Origin: Pseudoalteromonas rubra
Lineage (GTDB): Bacteria > Pseudomonadota > Gammaproteobacteria > Enterobacterales > Alteromonadaceae
Assembly: GCF_001482385.1 (NCBI RefSeq)
Contig: NZ_CP013611.1
Coordinates: 62,001-126,000, forward strand
Reading direction: 5' to 3'
Length of the DNA: 64,000 nucleotides
The position numbers were made by a program, and so were the translations under genes. This document shows positions 45,292 to 54,177 of the stretch, in pieces. The notes under the pieces are model-generated. The model did not search any database. It saw nothing but the letters and a program-made list of their open reading frames with translations, and was not told the origin of the DNA. Position 1 is the stretch's first letter; each line of letters starts with the position of its first letter.

Positions 45292-46653
45292 TTATCCTCT
45301 TAACTGTGCTGCGGGCGCGGTGCGGCTGGCTTTCACTATGGGGTAAAGCCCGGTGGTAAATATCGCCACAAAAATACCCACGGCAGCTTGCAGCGCAAAG
45401 GGTATGTCCATGCTGTACATACGGCGTACCTGCTCGGCGTCGGCCAGATAATCGGCCTGATATAAGGCTAAATGGAACATCGCAATTAAGCCAAACTGTG
45501 CCATCAGCAACCCCAAAACAATGGCGGCACTGCTGAGCATACTGAGTTCCAGCAATTGGATTTTAAGGATATAGCGTTTGTTTGCGCCCAGGGCCCTGTA
45601 CAGAGACACTAGTTTTGCCCGGCTCTGGTTTTTTGCCAGTAGAATGCCAATGGTGTTGATCAAACAGATAGCGAATAGCAGGTAGGCGAACTTAAGATAA
45701 ATTTGCTCCCAGTACAGATCGTCACTCATTTTGTCATTGAGGCTGGCCAGTTGCGTTAGGTAATAGGGGTCGGCGTGACTGAATCGACCCAGGGAGGCCT
45801 GTTGTTGTGCATAATTACGTGCCCATAAGGTCAGCTCTGCATGACTATTCTCGAGTTGTATGGGGTCTAGCATTGCCCAGCCATGCAGATACCCACATTC
45901 GGCGTTTTTAAGCCCCAGTACATCTTCGCGACGATACCGTGTTCGTGCGCCTTCTTCTTGAGTCCGGCATGGCATATAGCCAGTGCGAGGCAGGTTGTTG
46001 GCATGCGCGTAACCTAGAGGTACAACCGCCATATCATTGACCCGGCCCCGAAAACGCATATTCTGAAAGCGACGCAGGTAGGCTGAAATGTCCATGACGC
46101 CAACCACCTCTAGCTGACGGTTGTTGATCACCACCTGTTTGCCGACCGAGTTTTCTCCGCCAAATAATAGATCGTTGGCTTTTTTGTCTAACACTATCAC
46201 AGCGTCATCTTGCATCCCTTCGCGCCAGGGGGCGCCATAAATAAATGGCACCTGGAGCAATTCAAAGTAATTCGCATCAGCGGCAGAAGCTTCCGTGGTA
46301 ACTGGTCTGACACTTTTATCTGGCAGATCAAGCACAAACGAAGTAGTGTAATTAAGAGATAAACGGATCATTGGGTTTGCTTGAAAGGCCTCGGAAACGG
46401 CTTCTGCGTCCCGATAGGTCAGCGGCGGCGAGCGAAACGCCGAGCGCCTGTCAAACTCCGGGTCCATAAAGTTAAGGCTGACGTGATATACCCGATCGGC
46501 TCTTTGGTCGATAGGGGAGTGGCCGCTGCGTGTGACTATGGTACCCATAGTTAACAGCAGGGTGATCCCGATAGCCAGATTGAGTACCATCAGCAAGGTC
46601 AGTTTGCGTTTTTGTTTCAGGCCGCGCCAGGCCAGTTGCATCAAATCCTTCAT
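45292..46653 (-). CDS. ABC exporter permease, MacB/FtsX type (first)
   Basis: ATG 46653 has AGGTGA six bases before and is preferred over the GTG at 46662 that touches the ATPase stop codon. The 453-residue protein has one helix near 20-40, a large periplasmic domain to about 320, and three C-terminal helices with the SLYRALGANKRYIL motif typical of the FtsX domain. It is co-expressed with the ATPase, the second permease and the adaptor. Differs clearly from the second permease in its periplasmic domain, so the complex is likely asymmetric. Confidence 0.92.
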   Translation of the reverse strand: MKDLMQLAWRGLKQKRKLTLLMVLNLAIGITLLLTMGTIVTRSGHSPIDQRADRVYHVSLNFMDPEFDRRSAFRSPPLTYRDAEAVSEAFQANPMIRLSLNYTTSFVLDLPDKSVRPVTTEASAADANYFELLQVPFIYGAPWREGMQDDAVIVLDKKANDLLFGGENSVGKQVVINNRQLEVVGVMDISAYLRRFQNMRFRGRVNDMAVVPLGYAHANNLPRTGYMPCRTQEEGARTRYRREDVLGLKNAECGYLHGWAMLDPIQLENSHAELTLWARNYAQQQASLGRFSHADPYYLTQLASLNDKMSDDLYWEQIYLKFAYLLFAICLINTIGILLAKNQSRAKLVSLYRALGANKRYILKIQLLELSMLSSAAIVLGLLMAQFGLIAMFHLALYQADYLADAEQVRRMYSMDIPFALQAAVGIFVAIFTTGLYPIVKASRTAPAAQLRG

Positions 46654-46662
46654 CGCAGTCAC

Positions 46663-47358
46663 CTAAGAGATCAGTTCGACCAGTTCATTCTTATTTATAT
46701 CGCGCAATTGACCGTCGAGAATTTGGATATTGCGATGTGCCCGCTGTGCCAGCTCATGATCATGGGTAACCATCAGCAACGTGGTGCCCTGACGGTTTAT
46801 CTCCTCCAGCAGATCCATGACTTGTCTGGCCATCATAGTGTCCAGATTACCGGTTGGCTCGTCGGCGAGTAAAAATCGCGGTTTACCGGCAAGCGCCCGG
46901 GCAATCGCAACTCGCTGCTGCTGACCACCACTGAGTTGGGCAGGAAAGTGGCTGGCACGGCCACCCAGACCCACCAACTCCAGACTTTCCTCGATGCGTT
47001 GTTTGCGGGCTTTGGCTGACAGACCCCGGAAAATCAGAGGAACCTCGATGTTGTCATAGAGGTTGAGGTCGCCAATCAGGTTAAACCCCTGGAAAATAAA
47101 GCCAATTTTTTCATTACGAAGCTTAGAAAGTTGCTTGTCACCCAGGGTACTGACATCTTCGCCATCCAGTTCATATGTTCCTTGCTCGAAGCTTTCGAGT
47201 AACCCGGTGATATTCAGAAAGGTGGTTTTACCTGAGCCAGAGGGGCCCGTGACGGCAATAAATTCACCTTCTTCAACGTTGAAGTTAACGTCTGACAGGG
47301 CGTGTGTTTCGACCAGCTCGGTACGGTAGATTTTACTGATGTTTTTCATACGTAACAT
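46663..47358 (-). CDS. ABC exporter ATPase, LolD/MacB type
   Basis: The 231-residue ATPase has Walker A GPSGSGKT (38-45), the signature LSGGQQQR near 143, Walker [12 protein letters not shown] near 163-173, and the switch His in VTHD near 200. The sequence closely matches LolD/MacB-type ATPases that power FtsX-type permeases. The adaptor gene lies 18 bases upstream and the permease begins after its stop codon. AAGGAAC precedes the ATG. Confidence 0.96.
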   Translation of the reverse strand: MLRMKNISKIYRTELVETHALSDVNFNVEEGEFIAVTGPSGSGKTTFLNITGLLESFEQGTYELDGEDVSTLGDKQLSKLRNEKIGFIFQGFNLIGDLNLYDNIEVPLIFRGLSAKARKQRIEESLELVGLGGRASHFPAQLSGGQQQRVAIARALAGKPRFLLADEPTGNLDTMMARQVMDLLEEINRQGTTLLMVTHDHELAQRAHRNIQILDGQLRDINKNELVELIS

Positions 47359-47376
47359 GGGATGTTCCTTTTATTA

Positions 47377-48645
47377 TTATTCGCTGAGGATCACGTGCTG
47401 TGATTGCCCGAAAGCAGCCAGACTTGAGATGATGATTGTATCACCAGGTTGCAGCCCCTGGGTAATTTCCACTTCTCTGACACTTTTGACACCCAGTGAA
47501 ATAGGGGTTCTGAACGCGGAGTTTTGTTCAATTTTGTAGGCCGTGCGGGATGCACCGGTTTCCACAAAGGCACCGCGTTCTACTTTTAGTACGTTTTGCT
47601 TTTGGGCAATGATGATCTGTGCATTCACTCTTTGGTTCTGACGTAAATTGCCAGGTTGCTCGCTAAAGCGGATACGGCCGCGCACCTGGCCTTGCTCAAC
47701 TTCAGGAGAAATGGCGACTAAGGTTGCGCTGTATTGTTCGTTGTTGATTTGTACGTTGGCATGCAAACCTATTCCCAGCTCATCCGCCAGGTTTTCCGGA
47801 ATGTAGGCCTCTACTTCCAGCTCATTGAGGTTAACCAGCGACATTAACGGTGTATCTCGTTGCACATGTTGCTTTTGCTGTACATTCAGCGTGCCGACAA
47901 TACCGGATAAAGGCGAGTGCAGTGTCAGCGCCTCAACCTGACGACGCAGTTCTTCGGTAAGGTGACGCTGACGGGTCAGGTTCAGCTCGCTACTTTTTAG
48001 TTCAAAACTCAGGCGCTCCTGCGCCAGTTGCAGACTCGCGATGGCGTGGCGCTCGTTAAGTTCAGCACGCTTCAGGGCCACCTGGGTCTGTTCCAGCTCT
48101 TCTTTTGAAATGATCTGTTTTTTAATACTGGTGTTGGCACGGGCCATTTCACTTTGCGCGGCTTCCAACTCGACTTTGGCCAGTTCCATTTGCTGTGTAT
48201 TGTCCAGTTGCTGTTGTTTTATCGCTATTTTCTGACGGCTTACTTCTATCTCCAGACGTGCCAGCGTCGCCTCCTCCTGAAGGAGTTGGTTACGAAGCTC
48301 CGGGCTGTCAATGGCCAGCAGGGCCTGACCTGCTTCAATTTCGTCGCCCGCTTTGACAAACAAAGTGACTGTACCGGCTGCAATGGCATACAGGGAAGGA
48401 CTGTCTGCGGCCATAGTGCGGCCTTCAACGCGTAGATCCTGGACCATGTCGCCTCGCACAACGGTGGCAGTACGCAGTGTTTGTAAGGACACCACCTGAT
48501 CGGCACTGAGTAGCTGGTCAAAACTGCTGTATGAAGCGGTGGCGGCACCGATTAGTCCGACGGCGGCGGCTGCACCTAACCACCAGCGCGGTAATCTGCG
48601 CGTTTGTGGGATTGCTTTATCTTGTTGTTTGGTATCTCGGATCAT
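47377..48645 (-). CDS. HlyD/MacA-type periplasmic adaptor subunit
   Basis: The 422-residue protein has an N-terminal membrane helix (about residues 22-42), a biotinyl-lipoyl half (AIAAGTVTLFVKAGDEIEAGQALLAIDS near 88-115), a long coiled-coil hairpin (about 118-235), a second lipoyl half near 245-260, and a beta-barrel domain. This is the adaptor of MacAB-type tripartite pumps and would link the ABC permeases to a TolC-type channel. It is first in the seven-gene operon. AAGGAG lies 11 bases before the ATG. No outer-membrane channel gene is in the window. Confidence 0.93.
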   Translation of the reverse strand: MIRDTKQQDKAIPQTRRLPRWWLGAAAAVGLIGAATASYSSFDQLLSADQVVSLQTLRTATVVRGDMVQDLRVEGRTMAADSPSLYAIAAGTVTLFVKAGDEIEAGQALLAIDSPELRNQLLQEEATLARLEIEVSRQKIAIKQQQLDNTQQMELAKVELEAAQSEMARANTSIKKQIISKEELEQTQVALKRAELNERHAIASLQLAQERLSFELKSSELNLTRQRHLTEELRRQVEALTLHSPLSGIVGTLNVQQKQHVQRDTPLMSLVNLNELEVEAYIPENLADELGIGLHANVQINNEQYSATLVAISPEVEQGQVRGRIRFSEQPGNLRQNQRVNAQIIIAQKQNVLKVERGAFVETGASRTAYKIEQNSAFRTPISLGVKSVREVEITQGLQPGDTIIISSLAAFGQSQHVILSE

Positions 48646-48686
48646 GCCAGGTACGGCTCCTTGTTTACTCGATTACAAGTACTTAT

Positions 48687-48702
48687 TACAAAATCGATGC
48701 CA
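48687..48702 (-). promoter_or_regulatory. Candidate sigma54 (-24/-12) promoter of the exporter operon
   Basis: On the minus strand TGGCATCGATTTTGTA fits the consensus TGGCAC-N5-TTGCA with GG at the -24 position, the right 10-base spacing and TTG at -12; only the second base of the GC pair is T. It would give a transcript starting about 30 bases before the HlyD-type start codon. It fits the sigma54-dependent regulator encoded in the same operon. Confidence 0.62.
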
Positions 48703-48763
48703 GGTTTTAAGTTGTTGAAATTATGTGTTTATTTGTTGTTTGTGTTGAGCGCTGTAACAACAG

Positions 48764-48811
48764 CGGACGGACAGCGGACAGTACGCGGACAGTGGGCGAG
48801 TGTCCGGACAG
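48764..48811. promoter_or_regulatory. CGGACA repeats, candidate enhancer site of the exporter operon
   Basis: CGGACA occurs at 48768, 48775, 48786 and 48805, with a CGGACG at 48764; the last copy is part of the palindrome TGTCCGGACA (48801-48810). The block lies about 90-135 bases upstream of the predicted start of the sigma54 promoter, a proper distance for an NtrC-type enhancer, and also 110-160 bases before the divergent ATPase gene. Confidence 0.6.
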
Positions 48812-48861
48812 TATGTCACAGATGGGGAAATTGGTATGTCAGAATACACTGGCTTTGCCGA

Positions 48862-48889
48862 TTTGTTCCTGTACCATGATGACTATACT
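48862..48889 (+). promoter_or_regulatory. Candidate promoter of the YbbAP/AttH operon
   Basis: TTTGTT (48862-48867), 16 bases, then TATACT (48884-48889), about 30 bases before the ATG at 48924. It is a moderate sigma70 match. No -24/-12 element was seen on this side. Confidence 0.4.
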
Positions 48890-48923
48890 AAGTTGCTGTT
48901 AAGTAAGTGGTAATGGAGGTGCG

Positions 48924-49580
48924 ATGATCCAGTTAGATGAGATAACGTTCAGGCGTCGCGATGGCGCTGGATATCGGAATGTGCTGGACGGCCTGAGCTG
49001 GTCGGTATCGGGGGCTGAGCAGGTCGCGCTCACTGGCGACAGTGGCTCTGGCAAAACGACCTTACTTAACATACTGGCCGGGTTGCTTAGTCCAGACTCT
49101 GGCACCGTTCGTATCAACGGGCAGGCAATACATACTTTTAATGCTAAACAGTTGGCCTTGTATCGTCGTACGATTGGCATGATCTTTCAGCATTACCAGT
49201 TACTTAGCCCGCTTAACGTGGCCGATAACATGGCCTTTCAGGCCCGTCTCAACGGCCGCGCCGTAAGTCACAAAGAAATTACCATAATGGCAGAACGTCT
49301 GGGACTGGGTGACAAGCTCGATGTCTATCCTGCGCAGTTAAGCGGAGGGGAGCAGCAACGTGTCGGGATCGCACGGGCCTTACTTAATCGGCCCAGCGTA
49401 TTGCTTGCTGACGAGCCTACAGGGAATCTGGACAGCATGCGCAGTCAGGAAGTACTGGAACTGCTGATGAGCTTATGTCAGGAGCAAAAGGTAAATTTGA
49501 TCATGGTTACCCACAGCCGGGTCCTGGCTGCGCAGTTACCCCGTCAGGTGGCGTTACGTGACGGACGTTTACATGAGTGA
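48924..49580 (+). CDS. ABC transporter ATPase, YbbA/LolD type
   Basis: The 218-residue ATPase has Walker [10 protein letters not shown] near residues 39-47, signature LSGGEQQR near 137, Walker [12 protein letters not shown] near 157-167 and switch His near 194. It belongs to the group that drives FtsX-type permeases. GGAGG lies close before the ATG, and the stop overlaps the ATG of the permease by 8 bases. It starts an operon divergent from the MacAB-like exporter. Confidence 0.95.
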   Translation: MIQLDEITFRRRDGAGYRNVLDGLSWSVSGAEQVALTGDSGSGKTTLLNILAGLLSPDSGTVRINGQAIHTFNAKQLALYRRTIGMIFQHYQLLSPLNVADNMAFQARLNGRAVSHKEITIMAERLGLGDKLDVYPAQLSGGEQQRVGIARALLNRPSVLLADEPTGNLDSMRSQEVLELLMSLCQEQKVNLIMVTHSRVLAAQLPRQVALRDGRLHE

Positions 49581-51987
49581 ACTGAGACTAATCCTGCTAA
49601 TTTATGCTCAGTATTATCGGCGCCACAAGGGACTGCTGGTGTTGTTTCTGATAGGTCTGAGCCTCGGCAGCGCCTTGCTCAGTGCCACACTGGGTTTAAA
49701 CCAGGAAGCCTCAAAGCGCTATCAAACCAGTACAGCGTTGTTAGCGCAGCCTGTAAGCCACTTTATTCGCCCGCCATTGGGGAAAACAGGTTTACCTTTT
49801 TCAATCTGGCAACGGCTTTCAGCGGCTGGGTTTGAGCAGGTTCACCCCGTACTGGAGGGGCGCCTCAGAAGTGACGATGATAAGCAGGTCGCCATTCGGG
49901 GTATCAATTTACTACAGTGGCAAACGGCAGGTGCTGCAAGGCCGTTATCAGGGGACGCAGGTCAGCCTCACAGCGACGCTTACTTGTTCGATACGCTGTT
50001 TATTTCACCTGAACTGACGGCCAGATTACAACTTGGAGCGTCTGCATTGCGTTTTGACGGAGAAAACTATCCGGTCAGCCTATTGGAGGGGGCTGGTCAC
50101 TATGCACTGATGGACATCAGTCTGGCAGATCGATTATTGAAGGCGCAGGGGCAGATCAGCTATTTTGAAGTGACGGGTCTGAATGCGCTTCAGCGACAGC
50201 AGCTGGTGGACATGCTTGGCAGTGCCGCACGACTGGAGTCTGCCAAGGTACAAACCTTCGATGCCCTGTCGGGGGCCTTTTTCTTTAACCTACAGGCACT
50301 GGCCTTACTGGGCTATGTGGTGGGTGCATTTTTAAGCCTCAATGCCATCAAACTTGCTTATCAAAGCCGCTTGTCCTTGCAACAGCAAATGGCCACGCTT
50401 GGTTGCCAGCGGAGTCAGTTACTTAAGGCGCTGTGTCTGGAAGTTGCGATATTGAGTGTGCTGGCAGCGACATTGGGTAATCTGCTTGGGGTGCTGATGG
50501 CCAATGCCATGATGGGTGACATCAGCACGGTATTGAGCAGTTTTTATCAGCTGGATCGGGCTCTGACAGTGCGCTTTGATGCCGTACTTGTGCTTATCGG
50601 CAGTGTGCTGAACTTGGTGATACTGGCTGGCTTTGTGGCGTTGCAAACGCGCCTGATGCAGCAATTGGCTAAGTGGCTGACGCTGGCGCTACTATCTTTG
50701 GCCTGTGTCGGAGGGTTGTTATTATTGCATCTGGCACAGACCAAATGGCAAGCCTTGCTACTGTGTGTTTGTGTTTTACTGGTGTTTTTCGCATTGACAC
50801 CGCCACTGGTGCGTCTGGTGTTTCAGGTGCGCTGGCCGACCAGGGCTCCGTTGCTCGGCTGGCTCAGGGCCGATAGTCTGACCCAATTGCCAGCGCTGCT
50901 GAGTTCGGTGTTAGCCATTTTGATGGCAGTGGGCGCAGCTATTGGCATGCAGGTGATGGTGGGGAGTTTCAGCAGTGCACTGGATGCCCACTTACAAACC
51001 CGCCTGAATGCCGATCTGTATGTCAGGCCGGATAATCCGACCGCACAGATGCGTCAGGCTTTGGCAGATATGCAAGCAGTTAAGCAGGTGGGGATTTACT
51101 GGTCGGCACAAAGTGAAGTGCAAATGGCCAATGAGACGGTGCCTGTGACATTGATGAGTTTCGGCGAAGACTATCGTTATCATCAGCATCTGACCTTGCT
51201 GAACAGGCAGCCTCTGGAGGCTGTTCACCTTAATCGGAGCAATGATAGTATCACCTGTCTTGTCAATGAGCCGGGTATGCGTCGCTATGGTCTTATCGTT
51301 GGCAGTAAGCTTGATGTGCAGCAGGGGCAACACGCTTTTCACTGTCAGATCACGGGTGTATTTTATGATTACGGTGAGCCTGGCGTGAGCCTGGTAGTCA
51401 GTAACTCAGTCATCACACAGCAGGCATTTTTGTATGAAGCGGTCGGCTTTATGTTGACATTTCATGAAGGGGTTGACTCAGAACAACTGGCAGATGTCAT
51501 TAGCCAGCGCTGGTCACTGGCCGGACATCAGTTGATCCACAATCAGGTGTTTAAGCGCTTTGCAAAGCAACTATTTAGTCAAACTTTTCTGGTAACCCAT
51601 GCATTGAATATCTGCATTATGTTGATTGCGCTATTTGGCGTTTGGGTGAGCTTTTTAACGCTCGGACGACAGCAGTTGCAGCCAATGGCCGTATTACAAA
51701 CGTTAGGGGTGACTCAGGGCCAATTATTGGTGCTGAAACTATCTCAGGCCGGGCTTATTCTCGGTCTGACCTTGTTACTGGCAGTGCCGCTGGGGATCCT
51801 GTTGGGCTGGGTATTGCTAACCTATGTGATGCCCATCGCTTTTGGCTGGAGCATGGCAATGGTACTTAGCTGGCGCGATATCTGGGGGTTCTGTGCTGTG
51901 GTGCTGTTGTTGGCTTTGGTGGTCAGTGCTATTCCTTTATTAAAACTGATCAGGCGCAATGTGGCTGATAATGTCGCACAGTTATAA
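49573..51987 (+). CDS. ABC transporter permease, YbbP-like, FtsX type with duplicated domain
   Basis: The 804-residue protein has the exact length of E. coli YbbP and a similar layout: a first helix near 15-35, a periplasmic domain to about 240, three helices (about 240-360), a middle section with four or five helices (about 375-500), a second periplasmic domain (about 500-670), and three helices at the C-terminus. YbbAP-like systems are thought to move lipids or lipoproteins from the inner membrane. It overlaps the ATPase gene and is followed by an AttH-like lipoprotein gene. The start at ATG 49573 is chosen for GGACG upstream. Confidence 0.92.
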   Translation: MSELRLILLIYAQYYRRHKGLLVLFLIGLSLGSALLSATLGLNQEASKRYQTSTALLAQPVSHFIRPPLGKTGLPFSIWQRLSAAGFEQVHPVLEGRLRSDDDKQVAIRGINLLQWQTAGAARPLSGDAGQPHSDAYLFDTLFISPELTARLQLGASALRFDGENYPVSLLEGAGHYALMDISLADRLLKAQGQISYFEVTGLNALQRQQLVDMLGSAARLESAKVQTFDALSGAFFFNLQALALLGYVVGAFLSLNAIKLAYQSRLSLQQQMATLGCQRSQLLKALCLEVAILSVLAATLGNLLGVLMANAMMGDISTVLSSFYQLDRALTVRFDAVLVLIGSVLNLVILAGFVALQTRLMQQLAKWLTLALLSLACVGGLLLLHLAQTKWQALLLCVCVLLVFFALTPPLVRLVFQVRWPTRAPLLGWLRADSLTQLPALLSSVLAILMAVGAAIGMQVMVGSFSSALDAHLQTRLNADLYVRPDNPTAQMRQALADMQAVKQVGIYWSAQSEVQMANETVPVTLMSFGEDYRYHQHLTLLNRQPLEAVHLNRSNDSITCLVNEPGMRRYGLIVGSKLDVQQGQHAFHCQITGVFYDYGEPGVSLVVSNSVITQQAFLYEAVGFMLTFHEGVDSEQLADVISQRWSLAGHQLIHNQVFKRFAKQLFSQTFLVTHALNICIMLIALFGVWVSFLTLGRQQLQPMAVLQTLGVTQGQLLVLKLSQAGLILGLTLLLAVPLGILLGWVLLTYVMPIAFGWSMAMVLSWRDIWGFCAVVLLLALVVSAIPLLKLIRRNVADNVAQL

Positions 51988-51997
51988 GGAGCTCATT

Positions 51998-53074
51998 ATG
52001 CACAGCATCAGATTGCATAGTCTTTTAATCCTGTTCATGGTAACAGGGTGTCAGCCTGCTGCGCCTGAAACTGACAATAACAATGCGGCGATGGCGGTGC
52101 TCGGTCAGACGCTGGGCACCCCAGTGGATGCCACCCATACACTGACATTTCCACGCGACCACGGTGCGCATCCAGAACAGGGGGTGGAGTGGTGGTATGT
52201 GACGGGCAATCTAACAGCGCGCGATGGCAGCCAATTTGGTATGCAGTGGACTTTGTTTCGTATTATTGACCCGGGTTTTTCAACTTTTCAGTCCTCTCCC
52301 TGGTGGGATGGACAGCTTTATTTTGCGCATTTTGCTTTGCAGGATGGCCAGACACATCAGGCGTTTGAGCGTTACGGCAGAGCCGGGCAGGTTGACGTAC
52401 AGGCAAGTCCTTTTATCGCCCGGTTAGGTGATTGGCAGTTGGCCAGCCAAGAGACGTCGTTTTTACCTTTACGATTGCAAAGTCGGGAGGCCGATTTTGG
52501 TCTGGATATTACGCTGGCAAACAGCCCTCTGGTATTGCATGGCAAACAGGGGTACAGTCAGAAAACCCAGCAAGGCCATGCCTCCTTCTACTACAGTTAC
52601 CCCTTTTTACAAGTAGCAGGCACGCTGACCTATGCAGGCAGATCATATGATGTCTCAGGTCAGGCCTGGTTAGACAGAGAATGGTCATCAGGTCTGATTG
52701 ATAGTCAGCACAGTGGCTGGGACTGGTTTAGTTTACAAGGGGAGGATCCGGGGCAAGGTGCACTGATGGCATTTTGTACCCGAGATGAAACGCAAGCCTA
52801 TGCCTATTGCAGTGCCTCAGAGATATCGCCATCTGGCAAGGTTACGGCCTACCCGTATGAAGAGGTTACTTTAACGGTGCTTAACAGGGCGCAAACCCGC
52901 AATGTAACGCATCCGATAAGCTGGCAATTACAGATACCTGGTAAAGAGGCGGTGATCATTGATGTCCTGCAGGCAGATTCTTTCAACACTTTAAGCGTCC
53001 CTTACTGGGAGGGGAGAATACGCAGTCGGGGTGGGTTTGTCGCAACGGGTTATGGTGAATTGTTTGGCTATTGA
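51998..53074 (+). CDS. AttH-like lipocalin-domain lipoprotein (CrtC-related)
   Basis: ATG 51998 is preceded by AAGGAG eight bases upstream and gives a signal with lipobox VTGC. The 358-residue protein belongs to the AttH / carotenoid 1,2-hydratase-like family: HPEQGVEWWYVTGN near residues 58-71, DREWSSG near 226, and DWFSLQ. The family forms two lipocalin-like barrels. In Agrobacterium an AttH gene lies with ABC genes attEFG, and the gene order here is similar. It could bind a lipid or other hydrophobic molecule at the membrane. It overlaps the frame of the permease end by none but starts within 11 bases of its stop. Confidence 0.88.
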   Translation: MHSIRLHSLLILFMVTGCQPAAPETDNNNAAMAVLGQTLGTPVDATHTLTFPRDHGAHPEQGVEWWYVTGNLTARDGSQFGMQWTLFRIIDPGFSTFQSSPWWDGQLYFAHFALQDGQTHQAFERYGRAGQVDVQASPFIARLGDWQLASQETSFLPLRLQSREADFGLDITLANSPLVLHGKQGYSQKTQQGHASFYYSYPFLQVAGTLTYAGRSYDVSGQAWLDREWSSGLIDSQHSGWDWFSLQGEDPGQGALMAFCTRDETQAYAYCSASEISPSGKVTAYPYEEVTLTVLNRAQTRNVTHPISWQLQIPGKEAVIIDVLQADSFNTLSVPYWEGRIRSRGGFVATGYGELFGY

Positions 53075-53135
53075 ACGATACGTCCTCACCGTGGCCTGGG
53101 CGCATACAAGTTGAGTAGGTTGGCAATCTTGTACT

Positions 53136-53189
53136 CAGGGCTGTGATGATAAAGACATACATGTTCAGCATTTCATTCACACAGCCCTG
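53136..53189. repeat. Inverted repeat between convergent genes
   Basis: Arms CAGGGCTGTG (53136-53145) and CACAGCCCTG (53180-53189) are a perfect 10-bp match separated by 34 bases. It lies between the AttH-like and decarboxylase-like genes. No T tract is present, so it may be a weak bidirectional terminator or an operator. Confidence 0.35.
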
Positions 53190-53244
53190 CCACGCCAGTG
53201 CATATAATCTGTAATTGATTATGTGTTCTGGCGGGGGTCAGAGG

Positions 53245-54177
53245 TTATTCCCGGTCGTACAAGGGCATGGCAACGCCAGTGACGTTAGGGAACTCCAGGA
53301 CAGCAATAGGGGTAAAGTCACTTTCAGCGAGGAAAAAAGTCGTCAGGCTGGCACGAGAGTGAATTGTGAACTCACCCACAAATGGCATCATCCAGCCACT
53401 GTCGCTCGATAACACGCCGCTTAATTGAGGCACTTTGCTGAAATCGGGTAGCAGATAGTCAGGCAGTACATTGTCGCCCACAGAATGGAGTGGCAGGTTG
53501 ACCCCAATCTGACGCGTGTAGGAGACATCCAGCATCGCCTGTTCGGTGTGTCGGTTGGCCAGAGTTAACTCATGCTGGCCTGGCGTAATATTAATCGACA
53601 CATCCGCAGCTTGCTTGGGGTACCCCCAGATCTCACGACCCGCCTTAATAGCAATGGGATTGTCGAGCATCAAGTGTTGATTGTACAGCGCATAGTTATG
53701 TGGTTTTCCAGCCGCTTGTTGCTCTGCGTTTGCTGTTGCCAACGCAGCGAGCACTTTACCAGTGAAATCCAGTTGTGCACTGGCAAGGGTCATATCTCCT
53801 GGGCAGGGTAAATCCGGATCAGTGCTGCCGCGGCGTTTAACATAAAAGCTTGATATCGTCTCGTTATACGCACCCGCAGGGCTGGTGGTGATTTTTTGTG
53901 TATACAGTGCACCTATGCCTTTTGAGGCGCTTCCTTCACAATGCAGCCTGACAGGCTCCCATTGCCAGTTCCATAAAAAGAACTTTGCAACATTGGCATC
54001 AATTAAGCCGACGACAGCACTGGTAGCTTCGCCTTTAACGTGAAAAGGCATGCTAACAGGGGTGCCATCAGACAGATAAGTGGTACTGGTCACCGGGTAG
54101 GTTTCACTGAGATCAGCGCCATAGCTGGTGTTGCTCATTGCCAGCATGGCACTGAGCAGAAGGGGTTTTATGTTCAT
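53245..54177 (-). CDS. Exported acetoacetate-decarboxylase-like protein
   Basis: The 310-residue protein has a signal peptide (cut near SYG-AD), so it is exported, while known acetoacetate decarboxylases are cytosolic. The central stretch GREIWGYPKQ (about 187-196) matches the active-site block around Lys115 in the Clostridium enzyme, with the first Lys kept and the second (normally Lys116) replaced by Gln. The usual neighbouring segment (YNQHLMLDNPIAIKAGREIWG) is intact. Substrate is unknown; the family includes aldolases and other Schiff-base enzymes. AAGGA lies before the ATG. No sigma54 link is seen. Confidence 0.85.
   Translation of the reverse strand: MNIKPLLLSAMLAMSNTSYGADLSETYPVTSTTYLSDGTPVSMPFHVKGEATSAVVGLIDANVAKFFLWNWQWEPVRLHCEGSASKGIGALYTQKITTSPAGAYNETISSFYVKRRGSTDPDLPCPGDMTLASAQLDFTGKVLAALATANAEQQAAGKPHNYALYNQHLMLDNPIAIKAGREIWGYPKQAADVSINITPGQHELTLANRHTEQAMLDVSYTRQIGVNLPLHSVGDNVLPDYLLPDFSKVPQLSGVLSSDSGWMMPFVGEFTIHSRASLTTFFLAESDFTPIAVLEFPNVTGVAMPLYDRE

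Noticed and set aside
48846..48870. A sigma54 promoter before the YbbA-type ATPase gene (GGCTTTGCCGATTTG)
   Set aside because: The spacing between the GG and the downstream G is two bases too long, so the -24/-12 pattern fails.
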